DNA of 64,000 bases from Prochilodus magdalenae (lineage: Eukaryota; Chordata; Actinopteri; Characiformes; Prochilodontidae). A program made the position numbers and the translations under genes. How positions within the stretch are numbered: position 1 is the stretch's first letter; every line of letters begins with the position of its first letter. The notes beneath the pieces are model-generated. The model worked only from the letters and a program-made list of their open reading frames with translations. It did no database searches and was not told where the DNA came from. This document shows positions 25,601 to 40,000 of the stretch, one piece after another. Where the stretch lies: the NCBI GenBank assembly GCA_024036415.1, contig JAMWET010005075.1, forward strand, positions 117,501 to 181,500, read 5' to 3'.

Positions 25601-26794
25601 TGCTCTTGATTTTTACTTAACAAGAGCTTCAGCCATTGTTGTGCATCCTGGTCTAACTGGTAGCAGGACCTTCAACATGTTTGAGATCACAAAACACCCT
25701 TGCCTCCTGGGGTACAAAGTGGCATTACAGGAGTGGTCAGGTAGGGGCTAGCCGGTTAGCACACTAACTTTGTAGTTGTGTCTCTGCAACACAATACATG
25801 GACGTCTTTGACATGATGCTCAAACTGTTGATTATTAACATTCTGTTGACACTTTTTAGTGAATGTTAAGGTTTTAAACTACATATTTTTGCTTTAAAAG
25901 TTGTGCACTTGATTTTGGGCACAGAATACAAATAAATCACGGAGACTCCCACCCCTGTACTGCGTTTTTAGTTTTTGCATCATGCACTTAGATGATGTTT
26001 TAGATTACTTTTTTTTTCCTTATTAAAAATCATGATTTAGCTCTGTTATCTGACAAGCACCTACCACAGAACAGTAAAAGAAATAATACAAGACGTTATT
26101 TAAATCTTTTAAACTGACACTTCGCACCTCATGAAAAGCTGTGTTGGGCTGCCTTCAAGGCCAGGTTTGAGCATTTTGACCTTTTTAAGGGGCGTGTTTC
26201 AGGGAGGCAGACAGTGATTTTGATGCAGTGTGTTGGGAAATAGAGGAGTTCAGCAACAGAATGTGGAAACCATGGAATTGTGAAATCTGTCCAACCTGGA
26301 GGCTGTGTAGAGAGATGGCCCTGTGCCCTAAACTCAGTTTTGAGGCTTGTGGACTGGTCATGTACTTTATGGATTTGTATTAGAATAAATCTGGCACACC
26401 ATTCTGACTCCTCAAGGGGAAAGTTGTGATTGTAGTTGATTAGGGAAGTCGCTCCAGAACCCCCCCCCTCGTAATCTGAAGGTTATCCGATCAGACTTTG
26501 GCGTCTCTAGTAGGTTAAGTCCCTGAAATAGCCTCATTGTGGGATTTTAATCAAATTCAAACTCAATTGCCAATTGGATTTGACTTTTTAAAAAGAGAGG
26601 GCATGCTCCAGAGGAGAGGGCATGGAATGATTGCTTTACACAGGAGTGATTGCTTCACAGGGAGTCAGTTGTACACTTTGTCTGTTTCCTGCAGTCCAGC
26701 AGTGCTTTTCTGTTTAGACTGGAGGAGTTGCAGCAGGGCTAATCCAAGGCTAATTTATGCCTACGTGGTGCACATGCTTGATTATATGTAGATG

Positions 26795-26852
<58 letters not shown>

Positions 26853-27274
26853 CACTTAAAATAGTGAGCAGCTGTCTCTGTTCTTATGTCAGAGAGTGGT
26901 TTAGAAACCATCAGCGTCACAAGACACTAAAACCTGAGCGCTTTGACTCGTGCTTCATTTCGAACATGAAGGGTTTCTGCCTGCTAAGCTTTTGGCTGGC
27001 GTCTCCTAAACAGTGCATGTTTGAGCTGCCTAGAGAACTGAATTCTAGCAAGGTTTGCTATAAACTAAGCCTGCTTGTGCTTGTCGGTCTTGGGGTGTTC
27101 AGTGTGTTTTACTTTGCGTTTGCTAAACAGATGGTTTGACTGCAAAAATGTTTCCTGCTGTGTGTCTGCTGAGCAGCTTAAGGTTCCCTTTGGAAACCCT
27201 TCCCTTCAAGTCGTAATGGTAGCAGAGCTTTATAAGGCTGTGCTCTGCAGTTAGATGCCACAGACTGACAATAA

Positions 27275-27313
<39 letters not shown>

Positions 27314-27991
27314 TGTCACTGGTACCATTGTCCTAGTTTAGAATGGAAAGTTTGTTTCGTTCAGTAGCACCACAGAAAGCCTGTCAGAATATATTAAGTG
27401 CCTTTGATGCTTGATTGGAGGACTACCAGGCTTCCTAACTTGGGATTGGTTGTTTGCACCCCGTGTTGTGGCGTTTACTGGCCAGTGGCTATTGGTTGGC
27501 ACCGGATGCCGTCCTGGGAACGGTTATTCAGTTTGTTGAGTCATGGTGAACGCGCAGGCTTTAGGGGTGCTGCTGATCTGAAATCGGAGCACAAAGGCAC
27601 CTCTGAGCAAGTTTGCTTTGAGGGTGGAACTGTGTGAATGAGTTGCTTGTTTTAGCCAGAGTTGCTAAATCATGCAGGCGTTAATGCACCCTCGTCTTCG
27701 TTTGCTGTAAATAAACGTGGGAGGAACTGAAACACAGATTTTGTTTTTTGTTTGTTGCCTTTTTGTTTTAGTAGGACAGGAGGTTTATCTATGTGACTGC
27801 AGTTTGGGGAATGCAAGACCCTTCACAGGAAGCAAAGCCATATTGGGCACAATGACTTGCGTGTTCCTTTGTATTCTGTGAACGAAAAGCTTGAAAGCAT
27901 CTTATGAATACAGTGGCACATTGCTGCCATCTAGTGGTGAAAGTCTTTAATGCTGTCTTGGCATTTTTCTGCTGCACTGCGTTTTAGTAAA

Positions 27992-28058
<67 letters not shown>

Positions 28059-31000
28059 CACATATGTATGTAAATAAAGGTCATCCTAGTATACTAGTAA
28101 AATACAGCAGTTTTTATTCCTGGAGATGAATGGACAGTTGGGCTCTTAAATTGGGACACAGGGTGCTTTGGTAAAAAGAATGCAAGCTTTTCCAAATTTA
28201 ATAACTGTATGATTAGGGGTGTATGTGTGGGAGGAGGGGTGTGTGGTTTTATGCAGAAAATATGTTGATGTTTTAACTAAGTAATCAAGCTTAGCACATG
28301 TATCTTACAGAATGTTCCTGGGGGGTCAGGGCATTTATAAAAGTAAACAGGAAGGCCTGTAAACACTTTTACATCATACATTTGATCCCATCTGTAAAGA
28401 GCTTTAAGATATGGTCTAATCAAGTTTTAGTGACCTTGGAAGACCACTAATATTGCAAAGAGCCCCTAGCAGTTTAAAGCCTGTAGTCACCATACAAAGC
28501 TGTGTTGTAGTTGATGTCACCGATATACTGCAGGCTTCACTGTTTGACTCTGTTCCACTTCGCCCCCACAGGACCAATCAGCAGTATCCTGGTGAACAAA
28601 TATGGAAGTCGACCAATCATGATCATTGGAGGCTGTCTGGCTGGCACAGGATTGGTGGCTGCATCCTTCTGTAACACTGTGCAGGGGCTGTACTTTTGTG
28701 TGGGAGTGATTGGAGGTAAGCTGACCTGATATCTAACCGTACACGCATTAGTAATGCTGCCCTGGACAGTTGGTGTGAGTCTGATCTGAAATCCCAATGT
28801 CTTGTGACATTCACTTTAACTAGTCAGACACAGAGAAAATGCTGATACAAGAGACGTAAGAATGGAAAGTGGAAAGAAGAATATTTGGAAGCCTGGGGGG
28901 AGGGAATGTACAAAATCAGGCCTTACACCAGTGTTGGTATTGTTAACATTGTTGAGCTATCGTTGCTAATCTTGCTTTGTTTGTTAATCGGTACCATTGC
29001 TGGCTTCCTTTCCATGCAGGTCTGGGTTTGGCGTTCAATTTAAATCCGGCCCTGACGATGATTGGCAAATACTTCTACAAGCGACGTCCAATTGCTAACG
29101 GTATTGCAATGGCAGGCAGCCCTGTCTTCTTGTCCACACTGGCACCGCTGAACAGCTGGCTGTTTGACCAGTTTGGTTGGAGGGGGAGCTTCCTGATTCT
29201 TGGTGGTGCCCTGCTCAACTGCTGCGTGGCTGGCTCCTTGATGCGACCCATTGGGCCCAAGCCACAGCCGAAAGCCGAAGTTAAGGAGGATGGAGGACCC
29301 AAAGGCGCTGAACGAAAAACAGTGATGCAGACCATTAATAGCTTCATTGACCTCACCCTTTTCCTGCACCGTGGATTTTTGCTCTACCTCCTTGGCAACG
29401 TCATCATGTTTTTCGGCCTGTTTGCCCCACTCGTCTTCCTCAGCAACTATGCCAAGAGCATGGGCATTTCCAAGGACAAAGCTGCCTTCCTTTTGTCCAT
29501 CCTGGCCTTTACGGACATGGTGGCACGGCCCTCGATGGGGCTTGTGGCCAACACGCGATGGGTCAGGCCACGGGTGCAGTATTTCTTTGCTGCTTCGGTG
29601 CTCTATAATGGTGTTTGCCACATATTGGCCCCACTCTCCGTGGACTATGTAGGGTTTGCTGTATATGCCGTATTTTTTGGTATTGCATTTGGATGGCTGA
29701 GCTCTGTGCTCTTCGAGACCCTTATGGACCTGGTAGGAGCGCAGAGATTCTCCAGTGCTGTGGGTCTTGTCACCATTGTGGAATGTATACCAGTTATGCT
29801 TGGACCCCCGCTACTGGGTAAGTACTTTTTGTTCAAGACGTTTCCCAGACAAAGTCTGTATTGGGTTAATAAGTGTGGTGCTCGGCAGTTGTCAAAGAAT
29901 TAGGAAATGCCCGTATGAAGCGAAATTGGTTTGGCAGGTGATGGCCCAATTTTAGACACAAGCTGTGAGCGAAATGGAAATGTCTTGGTTCATGTCACCA
30001 ATTTAGCACTCTTGGATCAACTCAGGTTTTTCGAGGTGGGATGGTAGGTGTGTGACGCATCAAGTTGGTAGAGAATTTCACCAGTAAAAGCAGTGCTGTG
30101 CATGTTAAAGTTATTCATTCACATGTTTTAAACAAAGACTTTCCCTCTGTAAGGGTGTTTATGAGGAATGATGTTCATCCCAACCAAAAGGTGTTGATTG
30201 TTCTCATTTTCAGTCAGTGGTGTACCTGTGTCTTAGCATATTTCAACCTGTGCCACCTAAACAGACCACTTCTGGTTGGTGATGTTACGTTAGCATGAAG
30301 CACAGCATTGTACTTAACCAGTTTGATGTCCCACACCTACCGTCCCATGAAAAAGTTGATTTCAAGATGGCAACATTCCAGATTGAATCATGTCTAAAAC
30401 TGAATCACCATCTGTCACACCGGTTTCATTTTGTAGTGGTGTTTCTTCACTTTTAAGAGGCCCTGTACTTTGACTCCCATTGTACTGCTAGTCAGGGGTC
30501 TGAAAATGGGTATGGTTCTTCAAATATAGAGATCCATACTGAAGTTTGTTTACTAATGCAGCATTAGAATAAGGCATATGTAGGTTGGAATGAGAACTTA
30601 ATCATGTCGTAGTTCTTTGATTTCACTTATTCTAGATGTAGTCTTGAGTTCAGCTACAAGGCTAACGTTGCTAAGGACACAAAGTCGTGTCCTTTTTTGT
30701 AAATACAGCTGCAAAACATCTGAAACTGCAGTCTTTAAATGAATTTCCCATTTTTATAGTCTACCCCAAGTTCTACTGTGCAGTGTGCACTAAACCAGTG
30801 GTTTCCTGCCCTGGTCCTGGAGGACTCCCTGTCCTGCGCATTCTAGCGTTTGCCTTGCTAACACATGTTCCAACTAATTTGCCTATCAAACATTCCTACT
30901 GTGCACATAATGTGATTGAATGTTGATCAGACATTAAATGGACATATCGTCTTTGTCTCTCTGTAGGCAGGTTAAATGATATATACCACGACTACAAATA

Positions 31001-31241
31001 CACATACCAGGGCTGTGGCATCATCCTGATCATAGCCAGCGTGTTCCTGTTTGTGGGCATGGGCATCAACTACCGTCTCTTGGACCGAGAGCGGAAGGAG
31101 GAGGAGAAGAAAGCTGGCCTGGAGGCCAGGGAGGCAGAGACCAACATTGACAACGCCATCAGGGAAAAGGACGCAGAGAATGATGTGTCTACTCCACTTA
31201 CACATGCAGATGTAGACACAATGGATGAGGACAATGTATAA
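22658..31241 (+). CDS. slc16a1: Monocarboxylate transporter 1 (SLC16A1/MCT1)
   Basis: This is a proton-coupled lactate, pyruvate and ketone-body transporter of the plasma membrane (major facilitator family, 12 membrane segments). Coding exons are 22724-22940, 28572-28715, 29020-29817 and 30967-31241. All introns are GT-AG in phase 1, and the joined frame is 477 residues. The first coding exon starts at an acceptor at 22657/22658 with 66 bases of 5' UTR; the N-terminus [20 protein letters not shown] supports this ATG. MCT landmarks are present: EGGWGW in segment 1 (15-20), Lys38, the [19 protein letters not shown] block of segment 5 (from 137), the Asp286/Arg290 pair in segment 8 (FTDMVARP), and FETLMDLVG in segment 10. 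Human MCT1 has 500 residues; most of the shortfall is in the loop between segments 6 and 7. The acidic tail (TMDEDNV) is cytosolic. The protein needs basigin or embigin as partner in other vertebrates. Whether this is the a or b teleost duplicate cannot be told. Confidence 0.95.
26797..26851. repeat. (GT)n microsatellite
   Basis: 55 bases of perfect GT repeats in slc16a1 intron 2; a second run of 36 bases follows at 27277-27312. Confidence 0.95.
27989..28051. repeat. A-run plus (TA)n microsatellite
   Basis: Twelve A residues run directly into 51 bases of TA alternation in slc16a1 intron 2. Confidence 0.95.
29818..30966 (+). other. slc16a1 intron 4 with a dispersed repeat
   Basis: The intron separates membrane segments 10/11 from the last exon. 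Bases 30788-30925 (CACTAAACCAGTGGTTTCC, then CCTGGTCCTGGAGGACTCC) match a repeat type common in fish genomes, probably SINE- or LINE-derived. It ends about 40 bases before the acceptor of the last exon. Intron 3 (28716-29019, 304 bp) holds nothing notable. Confidence 0.55.
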
Positions 31242-33275
31242 CAGGCACTTGTATGTGCACGCCCCTTCACACTCTCACATACCGGACAACCCATGTTGTC
31301 TTTCAATTGACCGTCCGCAATAAATAAGAATAAGCAAGGGACTACAGTAATAAATGGTTCAGCCAGTCATTCTGGAGTAAACCACACACACAGACATTCT
31401 GTGCTGTATGTTCCGGTCATTGCCCTTCATAACAAATTATAGTTTTAATAATAATTCCTCTTGCTTTATGATCTCAATGTGACTGAAGTACCAACATTTT
31501 ATACTCTATTCCACAGAAGTGTTAATGCTATTGACACCTGTTCAGGTACATGTGTTCTTGATTATCCTTGTAGCTGTTTGGCGACGAACGGGCACCGAAA
31601 ATCTATCAAGCTGTTGCAGTTAGATATCTGTGGCACAGTCTGGAGCACAAGTGAGGACCTTTTTGTAGTCTGGTATGTGTGACGAGGCACAGAGCAGTAC
31701 TTGCACAGATGGAGGGGAAAAAAAAAAAAAACGGGTGGAGAGTGGCTTTTGGTCCAGAGTATTTCTTTTTAACTGTAAGATTGACCTCAGCCTGTTAAAG
31801 ATGGCCCGAGTATTTTATCAGTAGAGCTCCAGACACTTCTACAGTACACTGGTGGTTTGCAGTGGTAACCAGCGCCAAGGCAGAAAGCCAAACTCCGTAA
31901 TTCCAGCACGCTTGTGATAGGATGTTTTATAAGGTCTTAGGACTTCCTTTTTCAAACTGATGCGTTTTTATTTCTCTTCTGTATTTTGCTTTATTGGTGA
32001 AGCATCACAAAGGGTCATCCTGTTAAAATCTCTCATTGCTCCGTTTCCATAAATGTGTTCTTCATGCAATCTAAAAGGTTGTGGGAATTTTAATTCCTGC
32101 AGTTGTTGTGCCTTTGGTTAGGTGCCTTATTTGTGGATCCCTCTAAATAACATGGTGAAGTAAGTCCACAGACTATTAAATTACTAGTTTTTACATTTTT
32201 AACCCTTTATATAAACTGGTATATGCCTGCCTGTGGTGTCCTTGTCTAATACTATGGCTATATACACATCACTTCTTTCCTCTTATTATGTTTAAGTTTA
32301 GGACTGTGCCATATTTGAGAGAGTAGCACAATGTGTGTCACAGATGTTTTGAGAAACTACCTAAAACCAAACTTGGCTGTGAATAAGTCTGGGTTTTAAG
32401 CCACACACATCTGTGGTTTTATACTAACTGGGCTGAGTTTGGTCTGCTGGCTCTTCAGAAAACAAAGGCTGTGTATGAGCATGTGACCTTTTTGCAGTTG
32501 TTATTGTTTTAGGGACATTTCCAGGGATTCCAGTGTTTAAGTTTTAGAAGCCTCGGCTGGGAGGTTCCCTCACATTGCCTTTACACTTGTGCTATCCTTG
32601 TCTCCAAACATCAGTTAACTGTAGGCTAGCTTTTAAGTCTGTCTGTTTAACAGTTGTTGTTTTTTTTGTGCACTTTAGTCTGAGATGCATAGGACAAGAT
32701 CACCAATAATGTGAAGCTAAAACAGAATAAGAACGGACCGGTTATGAATACTATATGCGTCATGATCTGGGATGTGTCTGTAGCTACGCCATCAAAGGCA
32801 GCAGCAGGAAAGAAGCAGTTTAAAAAGGCAAATTACATTTAACCAGACATGCATTTCTTCTAGGTTGTGTCATGGATTTTGTGAGAAACAAATATATACC
32901 ATACCTCCAGTATTTCTTCATTCCAATACTAAACTATGTATCAGCCATATGATTAGTGTCCAGCGTTTGAGCTTTTCAGCTGGCCCCTTCTGCGTGTACA
33001 CGTTGTTGATAGATTGATTCTTTAGCTGGAAAATAAATTTAGTGAAGGAATGTACCTTGTTATAGGGCATTTCACACAGGACAGTCAGTTCAGGTTTGCT
33101 GTGTGGGAGACACTCCATACAGACTTTTGGTACTTGTAATTTAGGATTTTTTTTGGGGGGGGTGGGGGAGGGTTCATGGTCTAGTTTTGTGATATAGTAA
33201 ATTAAATGTTTGCTCGGTGTGATATTTTGTATGTTCCAGAATAGTAAATCAATAAACTGTTTTTAAAAATATCAG
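31242..33275 (+). other. slc16a1 3' UTR
   Basis: No exon follows the stop at 31239-31241. An early AATAAA (31319-31324) could give a short transcript. The stronger candidate is AATAAA at 33251-33256, followed by GT-rich sequence (GTGTGTCCTTCATTGTG), giving a 3' UTR of about 2 kb. A G-rich run (33155-33172) lies just upstream of this site. Confidence 0.6.
33251..33256 (+). terminator. Probable slc16a1 polyadenylation signal
   Basis: Canonical AATAAA with a GT-rich downstream element starting about 20 bases later. No transcript evidence was available. Confidence 0.55.
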
Positions 33276-33836
33276 TGTGTCCTTCATTGTGATTAATGCA
33301 ATTTTGTACCTGAATGTTACAATGAGTGCAGTCGCAGTTCCTCATTTCCACCACTAGATGGGGGAGTGGTAAATATACACTTACAGGGAACCTTGAAGAC
33401 ATGGAGAGCCCAGTATGTATATACATGTCCAGTACCTATTCAATCTATTTGAACCAAGCAAAATATTTGACAATGACAATCATTTTAGAAGTTTTGGCCA
33501 GTTTGGGTTCTCCTACTCGTCCACTGAGCGAGGGACAGCAAGATTGGATCAGATTCAGCTTTGTCATTGTGCATAGTACAGGTATAGAGCCAATGAAATG
33601 CAGTTAGCATCTAACCAGAAGTGCAAAATACAGCATAACCTACATAAATACACAGAATAGCAAGCGATGCAGAGGTTACAGTATGTACAATTATGGACAG
33701 TGGAGTGATGGGTATAAATACAGTGGGATGTTACAGGTATAAACATAATATACAGAGTGAGTGGAGAGAATACAGTATAGCCTGTACCTACTGTAAGGAC
33801 ACATATCTAGAGTAAAGGAGACCATGACTGAGTTTA

Positions 33837-35445
<1,609 letters not shown>

Positions 35446-35640
35446 TATATACAGCATGTACAGTGACACTCCTAATATAATAAGGCTATTAATAGACTGC
35501 ATGTATGAATGTAGATAAGGCATAAAGTGCAGTGAGTGTAGTGATGTTGTTAATGTGTATATACTATAGGTATATAATATGTGTTTTACTGGAGCATGGT
35601 GTTATTCGAGAAAAATGGTTTTAGTTTGTAGGGCCATAAG

Positions 35641-36650
35641 ACAGTGATGGCCTACTGGTAGAGGTGTTTTGTTTTTATAATATAAACAAAGTGTGGTTAA
35701 TGTCATGTATTACTCATAATAAACACCTACTGATATAAAAACAGTCAGTTGAGTCCTTATGATGGTCCTTTGTGCTAGAAACGAACACGTCTGCCATTTT
35801 TGGCACTCCGCATAAATCTGGGTTCTGTAAAGATGGACCTTTCTTATCTGAGTCAACAAAAACACAGTCGAAATAACAGCTCCCTCCTCAACAAATACAT
35901 CCGCGTTTTAGTTTGGACAGTTCATTCGCTAGAACTGCGCCCCAAGCCACGCACTACGCTATACGTGTTACACAAACACACAAACGCACTGCTGATGGTG
36001 GTGCACTAGTTTTGCGCCCTAGTCACTATATAGTGCACTATTTTGGGGTTCCGCCATTTTGTAGTGGTGTCCGAAGAAGCTCCAGTGCACTTAATGCACC
36101 GCAGGAAGTGCCCTAGACACCCATAACGCACTGCGTTGTTTGTAAATAATGGGTAAACTTGGGGCTATTTCACAAAAGAGGATTTCTCATTTAGCTAGAT
36201 AACGTAAACTCAAAATTCAGGTTCAAGTTATCTCGCTAAAGTGAGGAATCCTTCTTTTAATGTTTTTAATCTTCGGGGTACCTTAAAATGTAGACTTAAG
36301 TAAATTACAAATGGTAAGTTAACAGAACAGTTCTATGTTTTATGCCAGACACGTATCATTTCAAGCTCAAATAACTCAAAATATTAAGGCAGCTTGGGTG
36401 TTTATCCGGCTTTGTGTTATCTCCTCCTGGAAATTAACTTTTGAAGTTAAAATGAAGTTTAAATGTTTTAAAAAACACCTGGACATGAAGTATATCCATT
36501 ATATCCTCAAACACAACACCATGTTACTGTTATTGACAATCATTTACCAGTTATTTGAATTTAAAGTAAACTGCGGCATGAACTGAGCTACCTCCATTCT
36601 AACTGGGTATGATTTATCCAACCGTGAGGGTTGAGGAAACTAGGGAGCCA
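35641..36650. other. Spacer upstream of zmynd12 with a repeat-like segment
   Basis: Bases 35930-36120 contain ACTATATAGTGCACTATTTT and GCCATTTTGTAGTGGTGTCC, which look like a dispersed fish repeat. Weaker echoes (CACTAAATAGTACACTACC) occur near 9325. I see no gene. Confidence 0.4.
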
Positions 36651-36708
36651 TTTCGGACGTACCATGCGCATTTGGACGCAGCCTAGTAGTAGCTGAGCTT
36701 TAACGGCT

Positions 36709-36722
36709 GTTACCATGGAAAC
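36709..36722. promoter_or_regulatory. X-box (RFX-factor binding site) upstream of zmynd12
   Basis: GTTACCATGGAAAC is a near-perfect palindromic RFX site (consensus GTTGCCATGGAAAC). It lies 323 bases upstream of the zmynd12 ATG in a CpG-containing segment. RFX2/RFX3 drive many genes of motile cilia and sperm flagella, which fits this gene. The transcription start and any non-coding first exon are not resolved; a polypyrimidine tract with AAG just before 37012 could be an acceptor for the ATG exon. Confidence 0.7.
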
Positions 36723-37044
36723 CTGGACGCGAGGAAGGAAACAGAGCTAGCAGAGATTCTCGAAACCACAGAACATTACCGAAAACTGTAAACTACAACT
36801 TTTACAATACATGCTCATTAGCTTTTCACCTGTTCACCAGCTGTCGGTGTACCTTTCTACCTGTTTGGTACCATACCTTTATGTTTTTCCTTCGTTCTTT
36901 CCAGTTGTTTTAACGATGTAAGATCAGCAGACCAGCTAGCCGGTTTGCTAACCTTGCTAACGCAGCCAGCTACTTAACCCCACCTGTCAAAATATTCTCT
37001 CTTTTTTTAAGGTTTTCTACTAAATATATAGATGTGACTTTGAG

Positions 37045-40000
37045 ATGTCGGCAACAATCAACCCACTTTCAAATCCCAAAGGAAGGAAGAAACTGTGTGA
37101 GCTGTGTCAGAAGCCGGCTTACCTCCAGTGCTCAAAATGTCGAGTCACCTTCTACTGGTGAGTTTATTTGACTAGTGTTTCGGATATTCAAAAACCATTT
37201 TGCTGTAATGGTCAGAAGCCAACTTTCAAGTGAAGGACGCCAGATGGCGGTAAATTAACACTGACAGGCTTCTTGGCGCAGTTGGTGATGTTGCATAACG
37301 TTTCCGTTAGAGAGAGGGAGCGAGAGGGAGGGGGAAAGAGAGAGGGGGAGGGAGAGAGAGATGGAGAGAGAGAGATGGAGAGTGAGAGAGAGATGGAGAG
37401 AGAGAGAGAGAGAGAGAGGCTGAGTGAGCTAAAACAGCTGGGGGAGAGCTGGAGAGAGAACGAATATGACACGAAGCAAGCATGCTGTTTTAGTCTATAT
37501 GAAGTCTGGAGTCTTCAGTACAGCTTTGTATATTCATAGAAACAAACAAGTGCTATGTGTTATGTCCAAAAGTATCCGGACACCCGTTTAATTAGTGAAT
37601 CCAGCTACGTTTAAGGTGCAGCCAGTGCTGACGCAGGTGTTTAAAGTGCTGACACACAAACCCATAGAAAAACAGACAATCTGAAGCATGCATACCCAAG
37701 CCGAAGGTCATCAATGCCACGTTTCAGCTAGAGGCGTATAAAGCTCTCCAGCATCGGGGTTGTGAAGCAGTGGGACTGCACTCTCTGCAGGAAAGGAGAT
37801 CCATCCAGTATCTTTGTGCTGTTTTTGATCCAGAATGAAACATCCAGCATCAGTATCTGATCTCACTAATGCTACTGTGGCCGAATGCCATCAATTCCTC
37901 GAAGCAGTGCTAGTGTAAAGCATATGCAGAGGACGAGTGGTGGCCATTACTGCAGACCTTGATTTCAGAAGATGTACAGACGTACAGATGTAATAGGCAG
38001 GCAACCTGCATTGGAATGTAGTTAGTGCATTTTAATAGATGTATGCTGGTTTTATTTGCCTGTGTGTCTGTGTGTCTCTGTGCAGTGATGTGGCACACCA
38101 GCAGGAGGACTGGAACAGTATCCATAAGAGAGTGTGTGAGCTGCTTATTCCCATACGAACATCCACTCCCTTCCATTCCCTGCAGGCAGACCGGGACCAC
38201 CACCAGGCACAGACACAAATGAGACTGGTACTCTCACATCCTTCCTTTGTACATACCCGCCAGGCTATTTAACTTAATAAATCTGCCTTCGGGGCCATTA
38301 TTAAACATTTTGGAGTTCTAAATTACTGCATGCGCTGCTCAAAGAATTGTATATACATTTACAGACGGCCAGTTAAAGCATCTGATATCTAATTGTAGTT
38401 TTGTGACTGACATTAGAAGCAGCTACTGGAGCTGGCCCATGCAGAAGCTAAGGGACGGGTTTTGGATGGAAAGTATCTGGAGGCCTTGCCAGCAGGTCAG
38501 CTGTCACTGCGCTGTGCCATGGACCTTTATGGCCCTGATGCTGTTGAGTTGGTGCCGGCCTATCTGCTGCTCGCTGAAGCCAATGTGGGTGAGTCACAAA
38601 TCGTATATGATCCTGCTGCTCACACACTTGACAGAATATGTATATATGGATGTAAATAAGTGTAAACGGTAGATTTAGGACATGCATTTCCACAAGTTTA
38701 AAAAAATAATGTTTTCTTTCAGATACATTTCAAATAATGTAGTCTAAATTCGAATAATTAGAAATGTACCATTCGTTCCCTAGCCCATATGGAAATGAAG
38801 CTGGAAAAACAGCCTATTTTAAATGTTATTTACACAATTTTACATATATGCGCCCATTCAGCCTACAGCAGTTCAGCCCCGCCCATAGGATTAGACACTC
38901 CTAACCGTTTCCGGGAATATTTCCCTCAAAGTTTTTGATTAAGGGGGCTTGATGTAGTGTGTAAACACTATTAAAGTAATGTAGCATGCGCTATCCAGTC
39001 CATGCAGCCCACTTTTTCACTCACCTTTTTCAGGCTACAGCAGCCTAGTAGTGTTTCAGCGTGAGCTTTAAAAAAGACACAATACAGGGAGGCCAGTCAG
39101 AACAGGTCATTCACAAATTAAATGAATGTAAAAAGGATGCATATAGAGACCTGTAACAGTCATTTTAAAAGTAATAGTCATGTAAATATTATTTATGACA
39201 GTAAACATGCATACATTTTACACAAAAAGATATGGGCCCTTTTCTCTTACTCCTAAAATCGGGACAGTTCATACTTGCTTTATGCTTATAGGTTTCCAAC
39301 TGTCCGTGTGCATATTTCCACAGGTTCAGGTTCTCTCACTAAGGCTAAAGGCTATCTCTCCCAGGCAGAGTGGACAGTGATGAAGACCCCAGGGTGCAGT
39401 CGGACTGTTCTCCATCAGCTCCATAGAAACTTAGGCCGTCTGTATACAGCCTTAGGAAACTACCACTCTGCACTGCTGCACTTCGCCAACGATGTTAGTG
39501 TCAATCTGTGTGATGGAATATGTGAATTACATGTGTGATAAGCTTCCACAGTATGAACAACATTGTAGTACTTCACTTATATTGCAGTATTCTGTGCTTG
39601 CAATATGCTTTACTATGCTTTACACATTAGTAAATTAGCTGTGGCATTATTAAAGACTGATATGCAACATTTGACCAAAGTAGTATCCTTTTCTTAGATT
39701 ACATGAATAGTTGAGATTAGTCCAAACAACCCCTGAGCCACTCATCTATAGCTGTGATTAGTCACAGGATAGCAACATTAAAAGTACTGTGATTGAGTAG
39801 AGGGCCCATTTGCATATTATAGCCTTCTTTGGCATCAGTATTAAGCCATTGTCTAGATAAAAATGAACAAACAATGCACTGTGTAAGCGAAGGGCTTAAT
39901 CATTGAACTGAAATGGCAGTTTGAAAGAGCACGGTTTTTAATACACCCTACAGTTTTAGGTGGAGAAGTTTTTATTTATCTATTGACCTCTAATTATCCT

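Larger units (their letters stand above)
22941..28571 (+). other. slc16a1 intron 2
   Basis: A 5.6-kb intron without convincing exons. It holds (GT)n arrays at 26797-26851 and 27277-27312, an A-run followed by (TA)n at 27989-28051, and a G-rich tract followed by a C-rich one at 25027-25066. Confidence 0.85.

Noticed and set aside
25741..25800. tRNA-like string (GGGGCTAGCCGGTTAGCAC)
   Set aside because: No complete cloverleaf or B-box could be made around it.
29040..29621. 193-residue open frame on the minus strand
   Set aside because: It lies wholly opposite slc16a1 coding exon 4. Codon bias of the real gene keeps the antisense frame open, and it has no family features.
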